64,000 nt of DNA from Leptospira stimsonii (lineage in GTDB: Bacteria; Spirochaetota; Leptospiria; Leptospirales; Leptospiraceae), in contig NZ_QHCT01000007.1 in the NCBI RefSeq assembly GCF_003545885.1, positions 124,001 to 188,000 on the forward strand, in the 5' to 3' direction. The translations under genes and the position numbers were made by a program. The notes beneath the pieces were generated by a model that searched no databases, had not been told where the DNA came from, and saw only the letters and a program-made list of their open reading frames with translations. Below are positions 53,138-64,000 of the stretch, piece by piece; position 1 is the stretch's first letter, and each line of letters starts with the position of its first letter.

Positions 53138-53614
53138 CTTGCGAAAATTCACTGGATGCCTCCGTAGATTCAAATTTGTGCATCGCACAATCTAAGACCA
53201 GTTTTTTGGCGGTGCACTATGAGTCAAGGGATTCGTAGGTCCTTGGGAAGACTTTAGGAGACAGAAGTCGACTTTATGGAAGTGGGGTGTTTGTGTGAGT
53301 TCCTACTTTTTCGGCCCGTCCTTAGGAAGAATCGGTTCTAAAAAGGGGAATTTGTCCGGAGTTCCGTCCACTTTTCCAAATTTTAACCGGGACCAAGCTC
53401 CGTAAGAAGATACGATTTTTTCTTCAGGACCTGGAAACACTTATCCCAGCTCCGTTACTTTTCACTTTTTCCTGTAATACCAATCCCCCTTGCGAGGGAA
53501 AAGTGTGAGTTCCTACTTTTACAAAGCTCAGGAAGAGACCTTTTGGAAGGGGAATCAGGAAGAGATCTCTCCTTTTCGGAATTTGATTCTTCTCTCAATT
53601 CGAAAACGAAGAAT
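53138..53614. other. Intergenic region with two GTGTGAGTTCCTACTTTT motifs
   Basis: About 480 bases. The motif occurs at 53293-53311 and 53503-53520 in the same orientation. No supported gene. A related copy lies just after the TetR gene at 56441. Confidence 0.6.
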
Positions 53615-54742
<1,128 letters not shown>

Positions 54743-54761
54743 AAGGACTCCTAAAATTTGA

Positions 54762-55595
54762 TTAAGCGGCTTTTTTTGTGGAACTCAATAATGCCAATTT
54801 CATAATTCCGAATAAGACTCGGTCGGAAAGAAATTTACGCAATCCTAAAAGGGACTTTGCGTCCATTCCGATCACATAACGAAGGCGTCCCGAAGAACTA
54901 TTCGCGGCTTTAAAGATCACTTTTGCGACCGCCTCGGAAGAACTTGTCATCATCGCTTTCTCCATATTTTGGAAGACCGCGTTCGCGAATGGTTTGTATT
55001 CTTCCGGAGAATTTTCTAAAGTAGAATCCGAAGATCGGCCTATAAAGTCCGTCGCAATCGCTCCGGGTTCGATGAGTTTCACTCTGATTCCGAAAGGTTT
55101 GAGCTCGTATTGAAGAGATTCCGTAAATCCTTCCAAGGCCCATTTGGTTGCGTGGTAGAGGCTATAAAGAGGGAAGGTGATTCTTCCTCCCATGGACGCG
55201 ACGTTGACGATGTTCCCTTTTTTATTCTTCCGAAAATGAGGAAGAATATTTCGAATCACATCCATCGCTCCAAAAACATTTGTATCGAACTGTCTCCTGA
55301 TTTGTTCCTCGCTGGCTCCTTCGAACGGACCAACAAGTCCATAGCCCGCATTGTTTACTAAGACGTCGATATCGCCAAAATGTTTGATTCCGTCTTGGAT
55401 CGCCTTTTGAATCGTTTCCGATCTTGTCACGTCCAAAGGAAGGCAGATTAGATTCGGAAGATTTTGAAGTTCCTTTTCTTTCTCGGGATTTCTCATCGTT
55501 GCGATTACGTTCCAACCTTTCTTCTGAAAGTGTTTGGCGGCGGCTTTTCCGATTCCGGAAGAACTTCCGGTGATCAATATGGTTTTTCGTTTCAT
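54762..55595 (-). CDS. Short-chain dehydrogenase/reductase
   Basis: The 277-residue product is a classical SDR: ILITGSSSGIGKAAAKHF (NAD(P) site), NNAGYGLVGPF, catalytic Ser in VNVASMGGRI, and YSLYHATKWALEGFTESL with the YxxxK pair. The C-terminal end is hydrophobic (FGIMKLALLSS). The substrate is unknown. AAGGAAG lies before ATG 55595. It is transcribed away from a TetR gene over three phased operator-like palindromes. Confidence 0.93.
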   Translation of the reverse strand: MKRKTILITGSSSGIGKAAAKHFQKKGWNVIATMRNPEKEKELQNLPNLICLPLDVTRSETIQKAIQDGIKHFGDIDVLVNNAGYGLVGPFEGASEEQIRRQFDTNVFGAMDVIRNILPHFRKNKKGNIVNVASMGGRITFPLYSLYHATKWALEGFTESLQYELKPFGIRVKLIEPGAIATDFIGRSSDSTLENSPEEYKPFANAVFQNMEKAMMTSSSEAVAKVIFKAANSSSGRLRYVIGMDAKSLLGLRKFLSDRVLFGIMKLALLSSTKKAA

Positions 55596-55615
55596 TCTTA
55601 GATTACTTCCTTTAA

Positions 55616-55672
55616 ATGACTGTGAGTCACTATATAATGACTTCCGGTCATATTAAAATGACCCAAAGTCAT
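55616..55672. promoter_or_regulatory. Three phased ATGAC-N5-GTCAT operators
   Basis: Palindromes at 55616-55630 (ATGACTGTGAGTCAC), 55637-55651 (ATGACTTCCGGTCAT) and 55658-55672 (ATGACCCAAAGTCAT) are spaced exactly 21 bp apart. A plus-strand -10-like TATAAT lies at 55633-55638 and overlaps the middle copy. They sit between the SDR gene and the divergent TetR gene, so binding by that regulator and control of both genes is the natural inference. Confidence 0.8.
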
Positions 55673-55786
55673 AGTCAAGATCAAAAACGACGTTTAGAAA
55701 TGGAAAAGGGGATTGTTTTTGTGGAGCGCGTTTTGATAGATGGAAAAGAAGAATCGGAAATTCGAAATCGATTCGAAAGAAACAGA

Positions 55787-56437
55787 ATGAAAACCCGGGC
55801 AGTAAAAGACGACGACAAGAAAGTTAAGAAGGAGCTTTTAATTCGGGCCGCGATCGCCTTATTTAACAAATCCTCTTTCGAAAAAATATCGATGGATCAG
55901 ATTGCAAAAAAAGCGGGCGTTGCCAAAGGGACTCTCTATCTCTATTTTAGAACCAAAGAGGAACTCTTTTTGGAAATTCATAGAACGGACTACGAGGTTT
56001 GGTTTGATTCTTTTTTAAACTTTCTTCGCTCCAAAAAGTCCGGGATAAACGGGGCAGAACTTGCTTCTTGGATTACCGAATCCTTGCGGGAAAATCAGAG
56101 AGTGGTTCGTTTGATGGCGATCGGTTCCGCTCTTTTGGAAAAGAACGTTGCTTTTGAAAGCGCTCTTCAACTGAAAACTTCTGTTCGCAAACACGTTCTG
56201 GACATTGTTCCGGAGCTCTGTAGAGTTCTGAAGTGGAAGAAGACGGAGGAGGGTTTGAACTTTCTCACACATCTTCATGCACTGATCGTGGGACTCTGGC
56301 ATCACGCGGAACCCGCTCCGATCGTTTCCAAGGTGCTTCAATCTTCACCCGATTTCGTCGTTTTCCAGATCGATTTTTTTCAAATCTTGGAGTCCGGGAT
56401 CCGCGCGCTCGTTCTTGGATCGCAGAAAGATTCTTAG
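55787..56437 (+). CDS. TetR-family regulator divergent from SDR gene
   Basis: The product has about 216 residues from ATG 55787. The open frame goes back to 55616, but the first part covers the operators, so the frame there is not coding; ATG 55700 is another possible start. The HTH domain is KKELLIRAAIALFNKSSFEKISMDQIAKKAGVAKGTLYLYF in short blocks (IRAAIALFNKSSFEKISM and IAKKAGVAKGTLYLYF). The C-terminal helical domain binds the unknown ligand. It probably represses itself and the SDR-MBL operon. Confidence 0.85.
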   Translation: MKTRAVKDDDKKVKKELLIRAAIALFNKSSFEKISMDQIAKKAGVAKGTLYLYFRTKEELFLEIHRTDYEVWFDSFLNFLRSKKSGINGAELASWITESLRENQRVVRLMAIGSALLEKNVAFESALQLKTSVRKHVLDIVPELCRVLKWKKTEEGLNFLTHLHALIVGLWHHAEPAPIVSKVLQSSPDFVVFQIDFFQILESGIRALVLGSQKDS

Positions 56438-56671
56438 AAAGTGTGAGTTCCTACTTTTTTCCGTAGAATCCGACACTTCGGAAAATCAAAATTCTTCTCT
56501 CCATCTTTGAGACGGCCGGTCTTCCGTCCAAACTTCTCAAAAAAGGCTCACTTTTTCTCTACTGATTTCGAAATCAGTCGGAGTTTTTCAAAGATCGGCA
56601 TGAGAATTGTCCTTTAATCCTCTATAGTTCTCATTTCAAGCAAAAGAAGTGTGCGTAAAGGAGCGAAAAAT

Positions 56672-57523
56672 ATGACCGAAGAAACAAAACGACAGAAGCG
56701 GAATTTAAAACCGATCGACGCAAATCAACCCACTGTTCGAAAGATGGATTTTGAAAAAATGGGAGATCTCCCGGAACACTATTTCGCGGGAAATTCTTTT
56801 ATCACACATATCATCAATTCTTATCATATTCTTTTCCCTGAGGGAGAACGGTTTTTTATAAAAAGCGTCAAGGCGTTTTCGGATCAGGTGAAGGATCCGA
56901 AATTACAAACTTCCATCAAAGCTTTCATAGGACAGGAAGTTCAGCATGGTAAAGAACACGAAAAAGTTTTGGAGGTTCTCGCAAAACAAGGAAAGCCGGT
57001 GAGTCGTTTCGTTCGTTTTTTCGAATGGAGCGCGTTTCAAGTGATGCTTCCATTCTTTGAATTCTTCTTTGGAAAAAAATTGAAACTCTCCGTTACCGCC
57101 GGAATGGAACACTACACGGCTACGATGGGGGAAATCACACTGAGACATGGCTTTCACGAACACGCTTATGGAGAAATGAGAGATCTCCTTCTCTGGCACG
57201 CCTGCGAAGAAATAGAACACAAGTCGGTCGCATATGATGTTCTACAGACGGTTTCTAAAAGTTATTTCTTGAGAATTTTCGGATTCTTCCTCGCTTCCTG
57301 GATCTTTTGGGGATACGTCGTGTTTTTTCAACACTGGTTTATCATCACGGATCCCAACGTGGGTCTCAATAAATATTTTCAGGATCTCAAGGCTTCTCGA
57401 CCTTTTGGGAGGATCCTTTTTACGGAAACGGCGAAGGCGTTCTTTCTCTATTTGAAACCGAGTTTTCATCCCGCGCAGACGGGAGGATACGAACTTGCAA
57501 ACAGAGCTCTTGCAACAATATAA
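56672..57523 (+). CDS. Predicted metal-dependent hydrolase (PF10118-like)
   Basis: The product has about 283 residues. The family pattern is seen in FFIKSVKAFSDQVKDP, IGQEVQHGKEHEKVLE (His/Glu cluster) and HGFHEHAY, then LLLWHACEEIEHKSVAYDV, which together give a di-metal-like Glu/His set as in ferritin-like folds. A late hydrophobic segment (FLASWIFWGYVVFFQHW) suggests membrane contact. ATG 56672 has AAGGAG 9 bases upstream. The substrate is unknown. Confidence 0.8.
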   Translation: MTEETKRQKRNLKPIDANQPTVRKMDFEKMGDLPEHYFAGNSFITHIINSYHILFPEGERFFIKSVKAFSDQVKDPKLQTSIKAFIGQEVQHGKEHEKVLEVLAKQGKPVSRFVRFFEWSAFQVMLPFFEFFFGKKLKLSVTAGMEHYTATMGEITLRHGFHEHAYGEMRDLLLWHACEEIEHKSVAYDVLQTVSKSYFLRIFGFFLASWIFWGYVVFFQHWFIITDPNVGLNKYFQDLKASRPFGRILFTETAKAFFLYLKPSFHPAQTGGYELANRALATI

Positions 57524-58136
57524 TAAAAAAGGAATATATCTTTTTCTTGGATTTTTTTAAGTAAAAAATACAATCGGGAGAATGGATCAAGCGGAAGCGA
57601 TTCTAATCCCGTTTGTTTCCACACCTCAAAAAACTTTTTTCTTAGAGTTTGAATTCAAATGACATTTCGACTTTATTCTTTTGTATCGTTTCCGATCCGT
57701 CCTGAAATGAAGGACCAATTTCTCTCCCTCTTTACCGAGATTTTATTTTGAGAATACCTAAAGGAAGAAAACATTTTCGCATCAGACCGAATCCAAGCCG
57801 TCCGAGTATGCTTCCCGGATACGAGGATTTCGTATTTCGTTTTCTCAATCAGGGAGAATCCGAATCTTTCCATTTTCGACCCGGAACGTTCCTGAGAGTT
57901 GAATTCCGTCCAAATCGATTCTCTATCCCTTAAGTCTCGTTTTTCTACGACGCGGGCCGTAAAGGAAATGGGGAAAAAATCGATTAAAATCGATGAACCG
58001 TTCTAAATAAAATAATATTTCTGCGTTTTCCGGCTCGCATCCTTAGGATTTGATTCGTCTTTATGAATAATCTGTGATAGAAACGTTCTACATTCTAAAA
58101 GTATAATAAAATTATATTGTCCGTAGGAGTCCAAAG
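57524..58136. other. Intergenic region, no gene seen
   Basis: About 610 bases. Frames near 57673-57933 on both strands shadow each other and have no family match or ribosome binding site. The region just before 58137 is AT-rich (attatattgtccg) and may hold the promoter of the next gene. Confidence 0.45.
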
Positions 58137-59414
58137 TTGAAGAACGAAGCAACGATTGAAATTTTTCCAAGAGTAATGATTCTCGAAGACGACGATCTCC
58201 TTCGAAATACGATGATTCACATGTCCAAAAAGATCGGTGTGGAATATTGCGAGGCCAAAGACGGAAAACAAGCTCTCTCGAAGGTGGAAGAATTTAAACC
58301 GGATGTTTTTTTCGTGGATCTGGAAATGCCGGTAATGGACGGGAAAGAATTTATTTCAAAGATGAAGGAGAATTCTCCTGAATCTCTATTTGTCGTTATG
58401 ACCGCGCACGCGGAACCGCATACGATCATCGAAACGATGAATCTCGGCGTTTTTGATTACATCCTAAAGCCGATCGACGCGACACATTACAAAGATCTAC
58501 TAAAGCAGGTTTCGGAAGAACTCAAAAGAAGAAGGGTCATTCAACTTTTCGAAGAAGAATCGAACATTCGTTTAAAAGAGCAATTGGGTTGGGTTTCGTA
58601 TAAGCGTTCAAGGGTCACCGATTTGGATTCCATGATCGAACTTTCGAGAACGACCCTCAATAACATCAAATACGCGCTCTTGAGCGGCGGTGGAATCGGG
58701 ACTCTCATCAGTTTGGTAAAAATGATCAAGTCCTCTGCCAACAAAGTAGATTCGAATTACGTAATATCCTCCGATTTGGTCGATATGCTCTACGAGAGTA
58801 GCGATTACATCGAAAAAAACATCAATCGTCTCGAGGAAAGTTTAACCTTGTTACATAGGGAAGTAGCGCCTCATTTGAAAAGAGTGACGGTCTCCCATTT
58901 GATCGAAAAACTCACCGAACACTTTCAAACATTTTCATTGAATGAGAAGGAATATTTGGAAACGAAGGGACTTACCTTTCGAATGCCGAATGTAAATCAC
59001 AATCATTATCAGGATTCCGTAATGATCGATCTTGATTCCTTTCTTATGATTTTTTACGAACTCTTAGTCAATGCGTTGAAGTATTCTGATAAAAACGGGG
59101 AAGTAGACGTTTATTTTTCTTCCAAGTCCGGTTTGTTCAATCTCTATGTAAAAAATAATTTCGATTCTAATTACCTTTCCGGAATTTCCGCCGAACAAGA
59201 GTCGCTCGTGAAACAACCTTTTTACCGTTTGGCGAAATTCTTAGATGAGAGCGTAAAGACGGAAGGAGTTTTTTCCGGATTGGGTCTTACTCTCGTTGAT
59301 ATCATCGCAAGAAAACACGGAGGTAGTTTCGGAATCAAAAACGTTACAGATCACACGATTTCCGATAAACCGGAAACCGTGGTTCTGGCGGCGATCACTT
59401 TGCCTGTTTGTTGA
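58137..59414 (+). CDS. Receiver protein with C-terminal ATPase domain
   Basis: The 425-residue product starts with a receiver domain (about 10-125): acidic LEDDDLL, phospho-acceptor Asp61 in FFVDLEMPVMDG, and Lys111 in YILKPIDA. A helical linker region has SRTTLNNIKYALLSGGGIGTLIS. The C-terminal HATPase-type domain has FYELLVNALKYSDKNGE (N box), and GVFSGLGLTLVDIIARKHGG (glycine lid). No typical phospho-His is seen in the helical part, so it may not be a classical kinase. TTG start with TAGGAG upstream. Confidence 0.88.
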   Translation: MKNEATIEIFPRVMILEDDDLLRNTMIHMSKKIGVEYCEAKDGKQALSKVEEFKPDVFFVDLEMPVMDGKEFISKMKENSPESLFVVMTAHAEPHTIIETMNLGVFDYILKPIDATHYKDLLKQVSEELKRRRVIQLFEEESNIRLKEQLGWVSYKRSRVTDLDSMIELSRTTLNNIKYALLSGGGIGTLISLVKMIKSSANKVDSNYVISSDLVDMLYESSDYIEKNINRLEESLTLLHREVAPHLKRVTVSHLIEKLTEHFQTFSLNEKEYLETKGLTFRMPNVNHNHYQDSVMIDLDSFLMIFYELLVNALKYSDKNGEVDVYFSSKSGLFNLYVKNNFDSNYLSGISAEQESLVKQPFYRLAKFLDESVKTEGVFSGLGLTLVDIIARKHGGSFGIKNVTDHTISDKPETVVLAAITLPVC

Positions 59415-59416
59415 AG

Positions 59417-59448
59417 ACCTTCGAGAATTCTTTCCAAGTCCCGAAGGT
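59417..59448. terminator. Possible bidirectional terminator
   Basis: Arms accttcg / cgaaggt (59417-59423 and 59442-59448) with a loop of 18 bases are followed by a T-rich tail on the plus strand. It lies in the 40-base gap between the convergent receiver and pepA genes. Confidence 0.5.
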
Positions 59449-59454
59449 TTCTTC

Positions 59455-61418
<1,964 letters not shown>

Positions 61419-62092
61419 GGAATACCTCTTTGAATGAGATTAAAGAATTCTTTCTCTTTTAGATGTCAGTCTTTTTTGGGAGTTCTAAAAAAAGAATGAA
61501 TTTCTGAAACAAAAAAGTGGACGGAACTTCGACCCTTGGGCGGAAATTTGAGTTCTTTCGGAAGGTTCCAAAGACGAAAGAAAGAATTGAAAGGTCTTTG
61601 CTAAAACGGAAGAACGCTGGATCGAAGTTTTTTGCTTCCGAAAACCCTTCCTTTATCTTCTAAGGAATTGAGGAAAAAAGAAGAATGAATCCGCCAAGAT
61701 GGAATCGATTCCGATCCATCTGAAAAAAGAGAATTTGAAAAGAATAATCCTAAAGGAAAGACGAGTTTTCCCCATTCGGAAAGAATCAGCCGTACCCACA
61801 CAAATTCATTTCACCTCCATCCGAGACCGGATTGGAGAAGTCATACAATGAACTTCAGGAAAATCTTGGAAAAGAATTTTCTTGGAAAGATTACCAGAAG
61901 TAGATTCTCGAAAAAACTGTAGTGGATGGAATTTTATAATTCGTTGGCTGTTCGGAAAATTCTTAGATCCTTTTCCCAAACAAGAGAAATGAATTCCGTC
62001 TTTACGATTCTTTACTGACAAGAGCAGTCAAGAGGTTCGGTTTCTTTTTGGGAATTTCGAAACGCTTGCCGGAGAATTCAGAGAGGTTTTTA
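61419..62092. other. Intergenic region, no gene seen
   Basis: About 670 bases upstream of bcp. Short frames (61601-61801, 61806-62021, minus strand) have no match or ribosome binding site; some look like decayed sequence. Confidence 0.4.
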
Positions 62093-62300
62093 TACGAAGC
62101 TCGCCTAAACGCAGATGCGAGCTTGGCTGTTCACGATGAAGTGCAATTATACGAAGTTCGCCTAAACGCAGATGCGAGCTTGACTGTTCACGATGAGGTG
62201 CAATGATACGAAGTTCGCCTAAACGCGGACACGAGCTTGCTCCTCACAATGACCTGCAATTATACGAAGTGTGCCTAAACATGGACGCGAGCATGACCTT
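62093..62300. repeat. 57-bp repeat array, left copy
   Basis: Units start at 62093, 62150, 62207 and 62263 (periods 57, 57, 56), the last partial. Each begins tacgaagytcgcctaaac and holds an inverted repeat AAGYTCGC/GCGAGCTT across 12 bases. In one frame the units read as YEVRLNADASLTVHDEVQL-like peptides with stops. The same layout recurs at 63235. Confidence 0.88.
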
Positions 62301-62431
62301 ACTATGATCGGCATGTATGCTTCAATGGCAAAAATTCAGATTTCGATAATCACAAAGTATTTCCGAAAGGGGAAAGTGGGATCATTGATTTTACTTTTCA
62401 TAAGAGTAATTTTGCTCAATTAAAAGAAGAA

Positions 62432-62469
62432 TTGACAATGCATATAAATCTAATACTTTATGCATATAA
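62432..62469 (+). promoter_or_regulatory. Promoter/operator of vapBC
   Basis: TTGACA at 62432-62437 is a full -35 match with TACTTT as a weak -10 16 bases on. ATGCATATAA occurs at 62438-62447 and at 62460-62469, 22 bp apart, and ATGCATA/TATGCAT form an inverted repeat. Autoregulation by VapB is likely. If the weak -10 is right, the mRNA is nearly leaderless. Confidence 0.45.
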
Positions 62470-62660
62470 TGAGAACAACAGTTGACATTCCCGAAGAATT
62501 GTTTATAGAGGCGATGAGATTGACTCATCTGAAGACGAAGACGGATGTAATTAAAGAAGGACTTACTTCCTTAATCAGAAGAGAAAAATTGAAAGATCTG
62601 AAAAGGTACAAAGGATCGGTTAATATCGGAATTAATTTAGATGATTTGCGGAAAAGATGA
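62469..62660 (+). CDS. vapB: VapB-family antitoxin
   Basis: The product has about 63 residues: MRTTVDIPEELFIEAMRLT, a ribbon-helix-helix DNA-binding domain, then a C-terminal toxin-binding tail with LKDLKRYKGSVNIGINLDDL. ATG 62469 is preferred to ATG 62460, which lies inside the repeated operator sequence. It overlaps vapC by 4 bases. VapB blocks VapC and represses its operon. Confidence 0.9.
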   Translation: MRTTVDIPEELFIEAMRLTHLKTKTDVIKEGLTSLIRREKLKDLKRYKGSVNIGINLDDLRKR

Positions 62661-63043
62661 GTCGCATAATATTAGATTCTTCGGTTTGGATCGAGTATCT
62701 AGGGAACAGTAATTCTTCAATTGCCGCGAAGGTTGACGAATTAATTGATGCCGAGAATGTTTATACCAACGATTTAATTTTATCGGAATTAGTTCCCTTT
62801 CTTAAGATACGAAAGCAATCAAAGATCATTTCTTCCTTGGAAGCCATAGAAAGATTTTCATTGAAAATCGACTGGAATCAAATCATTGAGTATCAAGTAT
62901 CGAATCTAAAAAATGGGATAAATAAAGTTGGCATTCCAGACTTAATCATTGCTCAGAATGTGGTTCAGAATAAAGCGATACTTTTTACTCTGGATAAACA
63001 TTTTAAACTAATGAGCAAGAACATAAAGCTGAAAATCTATTGA
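62657..63043 (+). CDS. vapC: VapC-family PIN-domain toxin
   Basis: The 128-residue product is a PIN-domain RNase: Asp7 in ILDSSVWIEYL, Glu44 in LILSELVPF, Asp95 in GIPDLIIAQ and Asp113 in FTLDKHF give the metal site. Family members cleave specific RNAs, often tRNA. Translation is coupled to vapB by ATGA. The module lies between two copies of one repeat array. Confidence 0.94.
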   Translation: MSRIILDSSVWIEYLGNSNSSIAAKVDELIDAENVYTNDLILSELVPFLKIRKQSKIISSLEAIERFSLKIDWNQIIEYQVSNLKNGINKVGIPDLIIAQNVVQNKAILFTLDKHFKLMSKNIKLKIY

Positions 63044-63232
63044 TTTAACGACTACGCATAACATCGACTTGTACTTCCTTTCCCGGCTTACTGTCCGCGT
63101 TCTTACTTCAGCCTTCGACACTTTGCCTAGCGGCTACGTTTTGCGATCGGAAGCAAAGGCGTTGCAGAGCAATCACCATTCACATTTTGCGCTACCGCGA
63201 TCGGAAACATAATGGCGAGAAATCTTTTTCGT
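63044..63232. other. Intergenic region after vapC
   Basis: About 190 bases. Includes gcggctacgttttgcgatcgg, related to a second nearby copy ttttgcgctaccgcgatcgg, a minor repeat. No gene. Confidence 0.4.
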
Positions 63233-63424
63233 TATGCGAAGTTCGCCTAAACGCGGACGCAAGTTTGACTTTTCAAAATGACATGCAATTATACGAAGTT
63301 CGCCTAAGCACGAATGCGAGCCGGACTTTTCATGGTGAAGTGCAATTCTACGAAGTTCGCCTAAACACGGACACGAGCTTGCTCTTCACAATGACATGCA
63401 ATTCTACGAAGTGCGCCTAAACAC
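63233..63424. repeat. 57-bp repeat array, right copy
   Basis: Units start near 63235, 63292, 63349 and 63405, with the same 57, 57, 56 period and partial last unit as the left array 1142 bp away. The third and fourth units share changes with the left copy (acacgagcttgctc, tacgaagtg). An in-frame read gives YEVRLNADASLTFQ. Confidence 0.88.
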
Positions 63425-63591
63425 AAAGAATAGTCATCACCGTTCCCGTCTTGGCCGAAGGTTTCCTTAAGGGGTCAAACAAAAGAAAAATCAGCGTTTT
63501 TCATTGAGAAGGGCATGCATCCGCGTTGGGCCGGGAAAGAAAATTTACGTTTTTCACTTGCGAAAAATAAAAAAAGCCCGATTCTTAGAAT
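63425..63591. other. Short gap before final gene
   Basis: About 167 bases. Contains no supported gene. An A-run (aaataaaaaaagcc) precedes the last gene. Confidence 0.4.
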
Positions 63592-63990
<399 letters not shown>

Positions 63991-64000
63991 TAAAGCAAAC

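Noticed and set aside
57673..57933. Small genes before the receiver-ATPase gene
   Set aside because: The frames overlap on opposite strands, with no ribosome binding site or family.
63187..63420. 77-codon gene in the right array
   Set aside because: It is a read-through of the repeat from a weak TTG; the left array has stops in the same frame.
62093..63424. CRISPR array
   Set aside because: The units abut each other with no unique spacers and no cas genes are present.
62093..63424. Integron attC sites
   Set aside because: Units contain gcctaaac and a hairpin of attC-like length, but the paired GTTAGGC-type box is missing and no integrase is seen.

Overview
The window reads as chromosomal DNA of a Leptospira species, probably one of the pathogen-related species. 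The evidence is content: a Leptospira-type DUF1574 acyltransferase partner beside an MBOAT protein, spirochaetal-style lipoproteins, many TTG starts, a complete F-type ATP synthase operon, an mreBCD-mrdA-rodA cell-shape operon, many Leptospira-like proteins of unknown function, and several families of short intergenic repeats. The base composition looks higher in GC than L. interrogans, but this is an impression, not a measurement, and the species is not assigned. No rRNA, tRNA, insertion sequence, prophage or CRISPR array was recognised.

Layout. 1-4204: the end of an unrecognised gene and a large lipoprotein with an Ig-like domain, closed by a strong terminator. 4205-7066: an AT-rich island with a DUF2235 (Tle1-like) hydrolase and a polytopic membrane protein, followed by a multi-stem inverted-repeat structure. 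7067-15834: DUF1761 protein, a FecR-domain protein with a heme-type CXXCH tail beside an outer-membrane barrel, a LytS/LytTR two-component pair, CorA, and an aldolase-like/TetR pair. 15835-25544: signal peptidase I, an AtpZ-like protein, two small genes, and atpBEFHAGDC. 25628-34237: an SLBB protein, a 1087-residue acidic repeat protein, a GAF-GAF-degenerate GGDEF protein, an MBOAT acyltransferase and its SGNH partner. 34360-38417: AlkD-like protein, two membrane proteins and a Ppx/GppA phosphatase. 38608-44775: mreB-mreC-mreD-mrdA-rodA. 44880-45297: a hicBA toxin-antitoxin pair. 45341-49086: small metabolic and unknown genes, including a QueD-like protein lacking cysteine, and a repeat-rich intergenic stretch. 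49217-61418: acetoacetate-CoA ligase, a solute-binding protein, a lytic transglycosylase, an MBL lipoprotein/SDR pair divergent from a TetR regulator with three phased operators, a metal-dependent hydrolase-like protein, a receiver-ATPase protein, pepA and bcp. 61419-64000: a vapBC module lying between two copies of the same 57-bp repeat array, then a small unknown gene.

How the genes work together. The lepB-to-atpC stretch and the mre-mrd-rod operon are core energy and envelope modules. The genes downstream of the ATP synthase (SLBB, acidic repeat, GAF) are closely packed and probably act together in signalling or scaffolding. The most unusual signals are the phased triple palindrome before the TetR gene (55616-55672), the duplicated 57-bp arrays around vapBC, a ~163-bp palindrome-ended element present twice (14001 and 48353), the 129-bp coding repeats (27806-28330), and the FecR protein with a heme-binding motif.
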